Shown here piece after piece: positions 24,834 to 36,754 of a DNA stretch of 64,000 nucleotides. Each line of letters begins with the position of its first letter. The first letter of the stretch is position 1. The position numbers and the translations under genes are program-made. The notes under the pieces are model-generated. The model made no database searches. It was given only the letters and a program-made list of their open reading frames with translations, and was not told the DNA's origin. Location of the stretch: NCBI GenBank assembly GCA_034509735.1, contig JACGWO010000007.1, positions 1,550,001 to 1,614,000 on the forward strand, in the 5' to 3' direction. The DNA is from Sesamum alatum. Lineage: Eukaryota > Streptophyta > Magnoliopsida > Lamiales > Pedaliaceae.

Positions 24834-25590
24834 ATGTTCCCATAGACGGCGCCACTTGATGTGAGCAAAAACTACTCAATCAAAAGAGAGGAATGGACTT
24901 GGGCCGGAAATCAGAGATGGGACGTTGCACTGATGCAACGGATGAGGACCTGCAAAAAATATGTTAGCACTCTGATGCTCAAGTCAGTAATTTGATAAAA
25001 AGAAGGTGATCGAGAACACAATAAACGTGAATACAAAAGCGTGTTAGGTATAGCATGAAACAATTGTGTTGTGTGCTAAAAATCAGAATATCGTTACCCA
25101 TTAAGTATGGGAATGGGGTATTTATAGTCGATGGAGATTCCTGGGGCTAAGAAGTCTAGTGCAACTAGGACTTTTATAGATTGCCAGGTAAGGACTCCTT
25201 GTTCCTCGAAGGATAGGAAAGTGGGTAAGTCTCCCTCGAATTTGGCCCGAGTCCGAGGGAGAGAGGGACTTAATCCGTCTAGCACCTCTTTCGGACGGAG
25301 GTTACTCTGCCCAGCTGGCAACTGACAGGGGTCTTCCAGGCTTGAGTTGGCAGCCCAAGTGTCTACGATCTTAGGTCTTCAAGTTACGTAAGTAGGTTTG
25401 GGCCAATCGCCACTGGTCCAGTATCCCAAGATCCACTCGTCTCTTGAGCTGGAAGAGGTTTTACTCCTTTCATCTTGGGCTCCGCCAAGTGGAGGGCCCA
25501 AAATTTAGGCCCATCTAGAGTTTTGGTAGCCTTTGGTCTTCCTTCGTTGGGCCAGAGACAGGCCTACCAAATTCTTCCATACCAAATACG
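24834..25590 (-). mobile_element. LTR and PBS of a Tat-like Gypsy element
   Basis: On the minus strand the LTR ends near 24856 (GCTCACATCAAG), followed by TGGCGCCGTCTATGGGAA. This matches the primer-binding region usual for Tat/Retand-type plant Gypsy elements. Within the LTR, CTATAAATACCCC (minus strand, about 25110-25122) is a good TATA box in the same direction. The outer LTR edge is set only approximately. I could not find the second LTR, so the element looks truncated or internally deleted. Confidence 0.55.
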
Positions 25591-25599
25591 ATTCGATTT

Positions 25600-26320
25600 A
25601 TCGGTGCAAAAAATCAATATAGAACGAAATACTTAAATTACCAAAAAATAATTACTGAATACGGAAGAAATTGAATTTTTTATTAATTGATTTTCTAATG
25701 ATTTACCGAAAATTGCAGAACCTTGATTAAGATTATAAAGATGTGTTCAAATGGAAGAAATTGTTGTCTATGATAGACAAATATTATCCTGACGACGAGC
25801 CAAAGATTTAGCTTGAATTATACACTACAAGAATTAATATCCCTTCTATAATAACTAATTATCATGATTAAAAATAAAAATTTAAAGTAATAGTAATTAA
25901 CAATAATTTGACAATGAATATTATTTATTGTTTCAATGGTGATATCAAATATTAGTTATAGATAAAAAACTATCATAAATATGTAACGCCCCATCTATTG
26001 TATTGAATGTTATGTATCATCTTTTAACGAATTAATTTACTATCGCCTATGATATTTATTTTTCATTACCTAGATCATATTTAAGATCTATTCACGAAAA
26101 ATTTATTTAAGTTAATTTGGGATAAAGAACAAATGATATGAAACTTCATTAATTAATTTGTAAGAAATAGAAATCTGAAATCAACCAGAAAACAAATTAT
26201 TGGTTATAATTTTAAATATATGAAAACATTATGAGACTAAACTGAGATTATATAAAGTTTTTATGGTTAAATTATATAAGTATAAAAGCTAAGGGGTTAA
26301 ATTGAAAATTTTATAAAATT
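25600..26320. other. A+T-rich intergenic DNA
   Basis: No gene or clearly bounded element is visible. A short CACTACAAGAA-like word at 25826 may be a degraded CACTA terminus. Confidence 0.35.
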
Positions 26321-26326
26321 ATAAAA

Positions 26327-26680
26327 ATATGATAATTACACGTAGCATGTGGTTTGATCACTAAACTTGATGTTTCATTCCGTCTAACAAATGGATCCCT
26401 GTTAAAATAGGGGAAAAATATACTTTCGCCTCACATCGATTAGAGGGTGAGAATGTATAAAGGCAGTTTCGTCATTCTTTTTAGTTATCAATAAGTCAGT
26501 AATAAGTCAATTCGGGATAAATATAAATTTTTATTCTATTTTTTCTTTTACTAATATCAACAAACTCGGGGAGGTTTAACTAACGAAGGAATATATTTGT
26601 TAGATGAAAATAAATGTCAAAAATAGTAAATATAATTTTTTAAATTACAAGAAATTTACATATAATTACACAATTATCCT
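26327..26680. repeat. MITE of family A
   Basis: Left end GATAATTACACGTAGCATGT is mirrored at the right by ACATATAATTACACAATTATC. The inner TCTAACAAATGG and TATTTGTTAGATG also pair. Same subfamily as 12419-12947. Confidence 0.55.
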
Positions 26681-26810
26681 ATAAAAAGAGAAATAAAAAA
26701 TTAGAGTGCAGCTACGTTATGCCACTAATCTACTTAAGAATGTGAGTAGTGCGTACAATTCCTCTCTCTCTCTCAAAAACAAAGAGGAACAACGACTCTA
26801 GGCTTGTTAC

Positions 26811-27070
26811 CGATGATTTTTTGTTCGAATGGTAAGGTTGAGGTCCCACAATAAAGATGTTATGATTTTTTAGTATTATATATGTAATTTGTTTAGTTTA
26901 TACGATATTTGTATTATTTCTTTGGTTGTTTTAATGTTGGTGTTGATAGATTGAGAGATGTTGTTATACTGTTAACTGATATTGTAATAACAGTTAGTTG
27001 TTTTAGAAACATTATTGCATTTCAAATTAATAATTCATCGCTCATTATTAAAAAAAAAAAAAAAAAAACA
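26811..27070 (+). repeat. SINE with 16-bp target duplication
   Basis: tRNA-derived type head (AATGGTAAGGTTGAGGTCCC), a body shared with the copies at 38180 and 63110 (GTTTAGTTTATACGATATTT, AATAACAGTTAGTTGTTTTA), and an A18-like tail. Flanked by ACTCTAGGCTTGTTAC (26795-26810) and ACTCTCAGCTTGTTAC (27071-27086), a 16-bp duplication with two differences. The B box is mutated. Confidence 0.75.
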
Positions 27071-27384
27071 ACTCTCAGCTTGTTACAGTGAGTCAATTTT
27101 CTTAATTCCTTTAATTAAATTATTAGTTGATAACTAATGATTAGATTAATTCATTTACTCATTCTTTTCATTTTTAGAGTAATTAAATTACTGCATTTGT
27201 TTATTAGTAAATGATTAGTTCATTATTCAATTTTAATTGATTATGTTATGATTAAGTCAATTAAAATGCCTGATTTAACTTTGATCATTAGCTAGGCAGA
27301 ATAGTTAATTAATTGAATTAACTTATTCAGTTAACCCACTTGTAATTGCATGAATAATTTTATATTCAGATGCCAATGAGGTCT

Positions 27385-27660
27385 GATTTAGCTGGAGAAG
27401 TTGAGGCTCTATGATCCTAGAAGTCATGGGTTCGACTTCTCTGTGTGGGATTATTTGTTTCTACTGCATAGTAGTTTATTTGTGATATTGTTTCTACTGT
27501 ATAGTAGGTTTATTTGTTGTTGTAGTAGCAAGATGTTAGTTTGTGATATTGTCGATATGATTGTTGTATTTGTCTCTATCCAATATTGATACTAACAGGA
27601 CTGATTGTAATCGCTTTATTTCAATTAATAAAATTCATCGCTTCCAACTCAAAAAAATAA
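27385..27660 (+). repeat. SINE, second subfamily
   Basis: Head AGAAGTTGAGGCTCTATGAT followed by a good B-box region (CATGGGTTCGACTTCT). The body has two copies of a TTGTTTCTACTG(C/T)ATAGTAG word, and the tail reads GACTGATTGTAATCGC to CAACTC plus poly(A). The minus-strand copy at 941-1150 has the same 3' half. Confidence 0.65.
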
Positions 27661-28910
27661 ATAAATTATATTCAGATAACAATTAAAATGATAAAAATAT
27701 TTACCAAGGAAGTAATTAACTATTTGTTTAATTAGATAATCTTTAATTAATCGGTTAGTCCTGGTAACTAGCTTTAAGTAATTCATCAATTTTGATTGAA
27801 TTAAATGATTGTTTTATTATTCAGTAAGCTTGATATGATACCGATTGCAATTAATCAATTACACTTAGTTATATTTTCTGAAAACTTAATAGTTGATGAA
27901 AATTAATTAATCATTCCAATATTATTTTAATTACTTTTTATTTATTGTACTTACTTCATTAGTAAATAATGCTAACTGCTCATTTAATTGAATTAGTAAG
28001 TATCTATTAAGTAAATATAAAAATAATTATTATTTAGAATAAGAATTTAAAGATATTCTCCGCTCGTTGAAACAGTAAGTTATGTATCTACTAATTATCA
28101 ATGAATTAAGGTTAACTAATTTCAATAGATTAATTTCGCAAATTACAAATTGAGTTGAGAATGCGAAATTTACTTATGGATTTGTTAGTTAATCATCTTC
28201 ATTTTTCAACTAACTTTATTAATTATGACTATTAAACTCTAAAATTTATTATTGTGATAAGATAAAGAATTTTATTATTAAATAGATATAATAGTAACGA
28301 TATTAAACTTGTCACTTAATTTTCGTTGGCTCAAATCTTCAATTTTGGTAGTGAGTATTGATTTTCATCATTTTTAAACTGTAATCATTATAATATAGGG
28401 AATATTATGCTTGTTGTAGTATATAATAAAAATATGAATTTTAACTAATAGAATTATATATCATTTTAGATAATTATAACTATTTGGCTGGTGAAATAAT
28501 TAATAACCACCTTAACAAAGATTCAAAATTAGTGCACTTGGAATACATTGAAGGACAAGTACCTTGACAAAGATTCAAATAAGCGTGATGCATATCGGAC
28601 CTGGAATCCTTACTGTTGGATGATTAGGTTTGCTGTGTACGAGCTTTTTTCAGGGGCCTTCTAGGTTAGTGTGTAGAAATTGGGCTTATGTATGAAAAGT
28701 CTTATTATTTTGGACCTGATGACTTTGGCATGCTGGACTGCCTTGCTTGAAGACATACTCCTAGCTCTTGTGCTGGCTCGATGAATCTGATGGGGCATCA
28801 AAGTGCATTCCAGAAAGATTTAAAATAAAAACATTTGGTGAACCATAATGTATAATTAATTTTTTATGTCAGGAAAGTAATTAAGTTAGTCCAATATGAA
28901 CTATATATAC
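27661..28910. other. A+T-rich intergenic DNA
   Basis: No gene is seen. 28500-28800 is less A+T-rich (GATGCATATCGGACCTGG, GACTTTGGCATGCTGGACTG) and may be an LTR fragment, but I could not pair it with anything in the window. Confidence 0.35.
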
Positions 28911-28913
28911 AAG

Positions 28914-29231
28914 CACTATAAAAAAAATAAATTTTTTTCCAAATATTATAAATTATTATGACTTAAAAACCATGATAAATCAATTCTATTAACCATGGTA
29001 AAAAAAAAAAAAAATCAATGCGAAAACTTAAATTTTTACCACGACTAATCAATATTTATCATGATTTTTAGCAATGAGTAAGACATTTGTCATGATTTTA
29101 GCTATAACTAATATTTGACCCCATTTGCAGAAACAACGGCTAATGACCGTTGCGGAGCCAGTTTATTCGCCACGATTTTTTTTTCTTTGACCATGGCATT
29201 AACTATAGCGAAAAATCATATTTCTTTTATC
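28914..29231. repeat. CACTA-type MITE, family C
   Basis: Starts CACTATAAAAAAAATAAATT and shares ACCATGATAAATCAATTCTA, CGACTAATCAATATTTATCA and AACGGCTAATGACCGTTGCG with its relatives. The right end TTTCTTTTATC is a degraded CACTA terminus. Confidence 0.55.
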
Positions 29232-29245
29232 AAAGTCTTGGATTA

Positions 29246-30298
29246 TTACTTTGTTGTATTTTATTTTAATTAAGGTTGAATTATATATATGTAGGTCAAG
29301 GTCAAGTCAATGATTTTAATTAATGGAATGGAAGATAATTATATGCTGAATATTCTATGAGTCAATGTTGTACTGCATAATTAAATTTACATTAATTTTT
29401 ATTTCTGTGTCAAAAGATAAAAATATAAACTGGAAAAGGGAAAAATATGAGGCAGTAAAAAAGCTATTTTTGTTTCAACATTACTACTTTTCTTGTTCTG
29501 TTTGCTATTTGGTTCAAACATTGAAGTTTTGATTAGGTCCAGAAAACATTTTATGTGGGAACATGTAATTAATTTGGAATCTTCTATTTGTATTCTTGGA
29601 AAAAATATTTTTATAATATAGATTAACTAATCGATGGAGCGAAAACAATAAATTTTAGAGAATAATTGAACTCGTTTTCAATCCTCTAAGAACATGAAAT
29701 AAACAACACCCAAAAAAAAAAAATTGTTTATTTTTGAATAAATTCCACAATAAAGTTTGCATGAATTTAAAAGAAATAGATATGAAACAAGCTAAATTTT
29801 TGGATTATTTCATAAAATTATGAAATCCAACACAAAAAATACTCTAACACCCTAGCGATAATATGGTAAAATATAAAGACCCAAACAACAAAAAATATGA
29901 AAATTAACTCAAGTCATCTAAAAAGTGAAAAAAATTTAAAGAAACACCTGGACAGTGATCGAAAGGATGGAAGTTTGCAACGAATGGTAGCTCCTTACGA
30001 CAGGAGTGGTGGTGGTGGGGGCCGGGGGGGGGGGGGTGGGTTTGGGTGTAGGTTTAAAAGATACCCCTCATTATTTAAAAAGTGGTCGGGGTTAGATTCT
30101 CCTTGAAAAGATAGGTAAATCTCTATGTAACTCCTCCCAAATCAAACGTTATGGTTGTTTGATGAGATTTCACCATCAAATCACACACTTAAAATACTAT
30201 ATGCTTCCATCGATCCAAATGTTTCTAAAATGCATCCGCCTCATTATTAATTAATTCTGTACATTTACCTTGTACTATATTAATCTACTTATAATATA
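29246..30298. other. intergenic DNA with a G-quadruplex-like tract
   Basis: Mostly A+T-rich without a gene. At 30003-30050 there is a G-rich block (GGTGGTGGTGGGGGCC, then a run of more than ten G, then GTGGGTTTGGG) with quadruplex potential. The Gly-rich ORF over it (29897-30106) is not credible as a gene. Confidence 0.4.
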
Positions 30299-30303
30299 GA
30301 TCT

Positions 30304-31012
30304 TGTTGGGTGGACACACCACCAAGTGGATCACAAAGATCTTCGAATGAATAACAAATTACAAAAGGGGAATGGGTTTTTCAAACCCTTAAATACAGAC
30401 CAAAAAAGGGGAAAATGAATAAGAAGAATAACTACTAAAACTGAAAGATTACAGAAGTAGAATAAGCACAATATAAGCGATCCAGCAGTTAATAGGCTCG
30501 GATAAACCAGATCCAGTGCGAGCAGACACAACCACAAAGGTTGGCACTCTACAACCGGTTGCACCAAGGAAGAACCCAAAACACACTTAACCGTGAACTT
30601 ATCATAGTCCTCAGACCAGCCACAACCAAACAACACCACCAAGGTATTACACACAATACTTTCGATTTTGTGAACAGGGAATGCAAGGAGAGTCTTTCTT
30701 GTATATTTTGGCTTAAGGGGTAAAGCCATTTTATAGGATCTGATCGAACTGAAACAAGGAAAGGGAGAGGGTAGATGGAAACAAAATCAGTTAGGGACGG
30801 TAAGGGGAGCTATAGATGGGAGGTGAGATCAGAGAGAGAGAGGCACAGAAGATTTTGAGAAGAAGACTAAGTGTTAGGGTTAGGTTTAGGGGTTTATAAG
30901 AGGTCTCACCAGGCTGGGTCAGGTAGTAGTGATCTGGACCTGTTTGGTGTTTTGGGCCCTTTGGCCTTCCAGGCTGAATTGGGCCTCTAGTGGTCATGGG
31001 CCAATTACAACA
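30304..31012 (-). repeat. 3' LTR of Copia element
   Basis: Same length and same ends (TGTTGGGTGGACACACCACC to GGGCCAATTACAACA in plus orientation) as the copy at 35520-36228. Because the element runs on the minus strand, this is its downstream LTR. Confidence 0.9.
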
Positions 31013-31145
31013 TTCTCTACATTGGACCAGGACCCACAAGAAGGTTACTGGCCCAGGGTCAGATCTAATATTTCATCGTTGCCTTTAGCTTCCTCGTTGT
31101 TCCTACAAGTAAGAGCAATTCTTGAAGCAGGGTTAGTAACAGAGT

Positions 31146-31908
31146 TTATGAAAGTTTCAAAATCTCTAAACACTTATAGAACTTATCAACTGGAAAACAC
31201 TTAGTCCCCATATCCGAGGGGTTTGAATCAGAATCAATTTTCTCAAGATTAATGAGATCCTTGCCTACGATGTCTCTAATAAAATGATAACGAACATCTA
31301 TATGTTTTGTCCTATCATGAAAATATGATTTTTGTAAAGCTGTATAGCCGACTAACTGTCGGAAAAAATAGTGATTTTTCGTTTTAAAAAACCGATTTCT
31401 TATACCAGCCCTTCTAACCATAGGGCTTCTTTAAAAGCTTCAGTAGCCGCTATATACTCGGCTTCGGTAGTAGACAATGCAACAACATGTTGTAGTTGGG
31501 ATTCCAATTTATGCAAGACCCACATAAAGTGAAAACAAATGATGTAGTGGATTTACGACTATCGCTATCGTTTGCATAATTAGAATCTACATATCCAACA
31601 AGATTAACACCAGATTGGTTTTTAGAAAATAGAATACCACGGTTAGTACTACCTTTTAAATACCTTAGAAGCCACTTGAGGGCCTCCCAATGAAAAAGGC
31701 CTGCATTTGACATGTACCTGCTGAGACAACTAATAGCATATGCAATTTCTGGCCTCGTACAAACCATCAGAAACATAATCGAACCAATAGCATTAGAGTA
31801 AGGAACTTTTTTCATTTTCTCTTTATCTTTTTTAGTTTTAGGGCACTGTTCTTTGTTGAGTTGGTGGTGAGCAGATAAGGGGACAGTGCAGGGTTTTGAG
31901 TCGGACAT
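31146..31908 (-). pseudogene. Copia RNase H region, disrupted
   Basis: Two segments. 31908-31450 has NAIGSIMFLMVCTRPEIAYA, then SRYMSNAGLFHWEALKWLLRYLKG and a [20 protein letters not shown] core typical of Copia RNase H. 31421-31146 has KHIDVRYHFIRDIV and the C-terminal NPSDMGTKCFP. A frameshift and stop near 31440 separate them. Confidence 0.8.
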
Positions 31909-31917
31909 AGAAAATCT

Positions 31918-32607
31918 TTATAACATGGACAAACTATAAGTACTTTGATTCAGAAAAATCGTGGATTGTGTTATGTTTCTTTCAATGGTCATACCAAGGA
32001 TTTTCTTTGTATCTCCTAAGTTTTTCATATCAAAATTTTTGCATAAATGACTCAATAATATTTTAACATGCTTTAGACTGGGACTAGCAATTAACATATC
32101 ATCCACATATAAGACAAGGAACACAGGGATATCATCATCATATTTAAAATAGAGACAGTGATCATAATTACTCCTTGTAAATTTCAAAGATAACATAAAC
32201 ATATCAAACTTTTTATTCTATTGTCTCGGAGACTGTTTAAGACCATACAAGGATTTCTTCAAGAGACATACATGATCAGGCTTTGATTTATCAATAAAGC
32301 TAATTGGCTGAGACATGTAGATGTTTTCATCTAAATCACCATGCAAGAAAGTAGTTTTCGCATCCATTTGTTTAAGTTCCCAATTAAAATGAGCAGAGAG
32401 TGCAAGTAAAATACACATAGTAGTGTATTTAACAACTGGTGAGAAAACTTCAGTATAGTCTATCCCTTCCTTCTGCGTAAAGCCCTTCGCAACTAGTCTC
32501 GCATTAAACCGCTTTGATTTTTCTTCTTGTTTAACCTTGTAAACCCACTTACACTTAGGGGGTTTTGGCACTAGAATCCAAGTTTTGTTATTCTTTAGGG
32601 AATCCAT
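31918..32607 (-). pseudogene. Copia reverse transcriptase, disrupted
   Basis: 32607-32218 carries KCKWVYKVKQEE, NARLVAKGFTQKEGIDYTEV and LKQMDAKTTFLHGDL, ending in CLLKKSLYGLKQSPRQ at a stop. The downstream segment 32202-31918 carries the catalytic LVLYVDDMLIA. The interrupting stop and truncated join make it inactive. Confidence 0.85.
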
Positions 32608-33277
32608 TTCTTCTCTTATAGCACTAAGTCATTGTTTTGAATGTTCCAAGTTTAGAGCCTCATCAAAGGTACTAGGTTCATGTGATTCAGTATTTAGAGC
32701 TATCTCATAATCTGTGAGCCTAACAGGAATTCTATGTTCTCTTCTGTTTTGGTCTCTAGCTAACTAGTAGTGATCTAGGTTTGGTTCAGACCTAGTTTCA
32801 CTTTAATTTTCTCCAGGATTCTCCTATACCTGTTCGGTTTCTTCTAGGTTTACCTCTACCTGATTAAACATAGGTTACAAGGGAACTGATTGTTCCTTTG
32901 GTGAATCACTAAGACATGGCATTTTTTCCTCATTGAAGACTACGATCTTACTAATGAAAACTTTAAAACCAGGTTAACTCCTAACCCACAAACGATATCC
33001 TTTTGTCCTTTCAGGGTACCCAATGAAAACACATTTCACGGGTCTAGGTTCAAGCTTATCAGAACTTTGATGCACAAAAGCAGTACAACCAAAAACACGA
33101 AGAAGCGAAATATCAACAATTTTATCTTGCTATACACATTCAGGAATTTTGCCAAGTAATGGAACAGAAGGACATCTATTAATTACATGTGCAGCAGTCC
33201 GAACATCTTCACCCCAAAAAGATTTTGATAATCCAGAACTTACAAGATGCATCTAACTTTATCCAAAATAGTTCTAT
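32608..33277 (-). pseudogene. Copia integrase C-terminus and linker, heavily decayed
   Basis: The plus-strand text between integrase and RT still has recognisable reversed pieces (for example around 33000-33060, KCVFIGYPERTKG-like) but no open frame of any length. This is the linker between the integrase and RT domains. Confidence 0.5.
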
Positions 33278-33604
33278 TCATGCGTTCAACAACACCGTTT
33301 TGTTGGGGGGGGGGGGGGTATAGGGGTTGGTTTTATGCCTTTTAATGCCAAACTCATCACATAAATCAGAAAAACTTTGGTTACAAAATTCAAGTCCGTT
33401 ATCAGTACGCAAAGCTTTAAGCCTCTTTCTAGTTTGATTCTCAACAAAAGTTTTCCAATTTTTAAAAGCATCAAAAACATCAGATTTGTTTTTCAGCAAG
33501 AAAACGAACACTTTTCTGGAGAAATTATCAATAATGGATAAAAAAATATCTATTTCCACCATGGGTTGGTATATTAGCAGGACCCCAAACATTTGCATGA
33601 ACAT
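33278..33604 (-). pseudogene. Copia integrase core, truncated
   Basis: Shows SIIDNFSRKVFVFLLKNKSD and LKALRTDNGLEFCNQSF, the first and second acidic positions of the DDE core. It runs into a poly(C) tract (poly(G) at 33303-33317 on the plus strand) that breaks the frame before the glutamate. Confidence 0.8.
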
Positions 33605-33722
33605 AATCGAGAATGCAAGTGGATGATGTGGGGGTAGGGTAGGGTGATACAGGAAAATGCACTTTATGTTGCTTGCCCATTACACAGTCATCGCATAATT
33701 TGAGCTTATCAATTCTATCATG

Positions 33723-34583
33723 CTAAACACCTTCATTTTTAAGCAGTTCTAACCCTTTTAAACTTACATGTCCAAGCCGTTTATGCCATAATGATGTTTT
33801 ATCAGATGTAGTGACTGATGCAGCAAGAATATCATATGAGACATGAAAAATATACAGATTTCTCAGTTTTTCAGCTTTGAAAGCAGTTAAAGACCCCTTC
33901 ATGATTTTCATAACGCCTTTACCCCATCTACCCTCAAAACCCTCTTCTTCTAACACAACACATGATATCAGATTATGGCTCAAATTAGGAATAAAACGCA
34001 CATTTTTCAAGGTAAGCTTATAGCCATTATCAGAAGTTAAGCATACATCACCAAGACCTTGGATTGCACATTGTTTTGCATTTGCCATAGAGACATAATA
34101 GAAATTACCAGGCTGGAAGTTTGAGAAAATATTTCTAAACGGACTCATATGAAATGTACAACCAGAATCAATCAACCACTTATGCATGCTCATGTCATTC
34201 ACATTGTTAATATCACAAATCATAAACACATCACCAGAATTATCAACTGAAACAGAGTTTGCACTTTCTTTGTTGTAATTATTATGATTATTATCCCTGT
34301 TATCCTTTTTAGGCTTCCTGCAATCTTTAATATAGTGACCTTTTATTCCACAGTTATAGCATTTTCTTTCCTTTTTAATGTTATCTTGATTATTATCTCT
34401 GGTTCGGGATTTACTCCTACTTCTACTCCTGCCTCGACTATGTTTTCTATACTTATGATCCGAGTTACGATTACTGGTTCTTCCCTTTACCGCATTGACT
34501 TCATTAGTGGGTTGATTAGGCTTATTAGTCTTAAGGTCCATTTCTTTGCTTTTAAGCCTGTTAATCACTGTGTCAAGGTTCAC
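33723..34583 (-). pseudogene. Copia gag C-terminus, protease and pre-integrase domain
   Basis: 286-residue open segment. An Arg/Ser-rich basic stretch is followed by the zinc knuckle CYNCGIKGHYIKDC, then the protease active site KWLIDSGCTFHMS, and at the end the gag-pre-integrase signature SLWHKRLGHVSLKGL. It is cut off by a stop just before integrase. Confidence 0.88.
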
Positions 34584-34600
34584 ATGATCTCTAACGTATT

Positions 34601-35092
34601 TTATTGCCGCTTTACATCACTGTAATTATCAGGAATGACATTTAGAAGTACTATTGGTGTGTAATCATCTATGTTCTTATCCCCCGTGAGTTTTATGTCC
34701 TGAACTAGTTTGGTGAAGTCATCTATGTTCTCATCTATGTTCTTGAAAATATCTAACTTATATCTGAAAAACTTCTCTAAAAGGAAGAGCTTACTAGGCA
34801 GTGATATTTCAATGTACAATTCTTCTAATCTATCCCATAACTCTTTAGCGGTTTCTTGTTTACCAACTTTCCTTATTACTGAATCAGACATGTTTAATAT
34901 AATGGAGGAGTATGCAAATTCATCATCTTCTAGTTTCTTATCCTTAGAGGTATTATCAGGATACCCACCATCTATTGCTTTAAAGACCTTTTGTTGTATT
35001 AGTATGCCTTTCATCTTCTGTTGCCATATAGAGAAATCAAATTTACCATCCAACGAAAGCAAATTATAACCAGCCATATGAACAGATAACAA
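34601..35092 (-). pseudogene. Copia gag N-terminal region
   Basis: 163-residue open segment with the usual gag-polypeptide features: FDFSIWQQKMKGILIQQ, DSVIRKVGKQETAKELWDRL, LFLLEKFFRYKL and a C-terminal LLNVIPDNYSDVKR. It is separated from the next segment by a frameshift around 34590-34600. Confidence 0.85.
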
Positions 35093-35506
35093 TATATACT
35101 AACAGATTACTGAGTATGATCAGATCACACAAAAACAGTTCACAGAGTATAAGCAAACCACAAAATATCTCACAAGGTTAGATATGTATCAAGACACAGT
35201 AAGCAGTATGTAAGGTGGATCAGTAGTAACCAAGAACTACCTTTGAACCTCAACCAGATACCCGACAGTCTCACGGGACTCGGCCAAGTGAGGGATCAGA
35301 GGGAAAAGCCGGTGCACTAAGCAGAGATAAGTTTAACAGTATTTAACAACAAGAACCAGAGCACTAAGCAATGTACCAACATAAAATATTTATCAGCGGA
35401 AGCGAAGCACTAAGTTGTATACGCAACAGATGCACAATAGCAGTATAGAGGCAGAGTTAGAAAAGTTTACCGAACCACAACGCTCGACCCAGAACCGGTT
35501 AAACCA

Positions 35507-35518
35507 GCTCTGATACCA
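35507..35518 (-). other. Copia primer-binding site (tRNA-Met)
   Basis: Minus strand TGGTATCAGAGC, complementary to the 3' end of plant initiator tRNA-Met, one base from the LTR boundary at 35520. Confidence 0.9.
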
Positions 35519-35519
35519 C

Positions 35520-36228
35520 TGTTGGGTGGACACACCACCAAGTGGATCACAAAGATCTTCGAATGAATAACAAATTACAAAGGGGGGATGGGTTTTTCAA
35601 ACCCTTAAATACAGACCAAAAAGGGAGGAAATGAATAAGAAGAATAACTACTAAAACTGAAAGATTACAGACGTAGAATAAGCACAATATAAGCGATCCA
35701 ACAATTAATAGGCTCAGATAAACCAGATTCGGTGCGAGCGGACACAACCACAAAGGTTGGCACTCTACAGCCGGTTGTACCAAGGAAGAGCCCAAAACAC
35801 ACTTAACCGTGAACTTATCACTGTCCTCAGATCAGCCACAACCAGACAACACCACCAAGGTATTACATACAATACTTTCGGTTTTCTGAACAGGGAATGC
35901 AAGGAGAGTATTTCTTGTATATTTTGGCTTAAAGGGTAGAGCCATTTTATAGGATCTGATCGGACTAAAACAAGGAAAGGGAGAGGGTAGATGGAAACAG
36001 AATCAGTCAGGGACGGTAAGGGGAGCTACAGATGGTAGGTGAGATTAGAGAGAGAGAGGTGCAGAAGATTTTGAGAAGAAGACTGAGTGTTAGGGTTAGA
36101 TTTAGGGGTTTATAAGAGGTCTCACCAGGCTGGGTCGGGTGGTAGTGATCTGGACCGATTTGGTGTTTTGGGCCCTTGGGCCTTCCAGGCTGAATTGGGC
36201 CTGTAGTGGTCATGGGCCAATTACAACA
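35520..36228 (-). repeat. 5' LTR of Copia element
   Basis: 709 bp, the upstream LTR in element orientation, next to the primer-binding site. On the minus strand it would carry the element's promoter, but I could not single out a TATA box. Confidence 0.9.
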
Positions 36229-36233
36229 GATCT

Positions 36234-36754
36234 ATTATATTTAATATATTCATATTATGAATGATTTAATTATTAATGTTTAATTCAAATTTTGAACTGA
36301 TATTTTATTCCTCTTAAGATGAATGTTAACAATCTAGTATTCATATATTATCTTAGGGCTTCTTTGTATTTCCTTTTAATTAGTGAAATTATTTATCTGC
36401 GAATAATATCCTTATTTTTGCTAATCATATAAAATTCTCTGCTATCTGTTTTTACATTTTGAATTCTTCTCTAATTTTACTTAAAAAATTATGAATTTAA
36501 ATTAGCAATTGTAACATATATATAGGTGATCGATCCTTATATTAATCATTTGACAGACTTTGAATTTCTTATCCTCACCTTTATTGTTGTTTTTGTTTTT
36601 TCAATTGTGCAAATCTCTAAATTTTGTCTATCCACATCTAATAAAAATAAATTTATTACGTTATTTGATATATTAGAGTATTAAAAAACTTAATAAATAT
36701 TTTAATAATAACAATAATTTAAATTAAAACATATATTCAAAAGAAAAAATAAAG
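36234..36754. other. A+T-rich intergenic DNA
   Basis: No gene or bounded repeat is visible. Confidence 0.4.

Larger units (their letters stand above)
30304..36228 (-). mobile_element. full-length Ty1/Copia retrotransposon, minus strand
   Basis: 5925-bp element bounded by 709-bp LTRs that begin TGTTG and end CAACA, flanked by the exact 5-bp target duplication GATCT (30299-30303, 36229-36233). On the minus strand the primer-binding site TGGTATCAGAGC (initiator tRNA-Met) sits one base inside the right LTR. Domain order is gag, protease, integrase, RT, RNase H, which is Copia; KHIDVRYHFIRD and the overall pattern suggest the Tork/Tnt1-like lineage. All reading frames are broken, so it is not autonomous. 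The LTRs differ at about 25 of the first 440 positions by my hand count, so the insertion is not recent. Confidence 0.93.

Noticed and set aside
24488..24857. PBS-like TGGCGCC sequence as part of a host gene leader
   Set aside because: It adjoins a gag N-terminus and an LTR with a TATA box on the same strand, so the retroelement explanation is sufficient.
29897..30106. Gly-rich ORF
   Set aside because: Created by the G-tract; no supporting motif.
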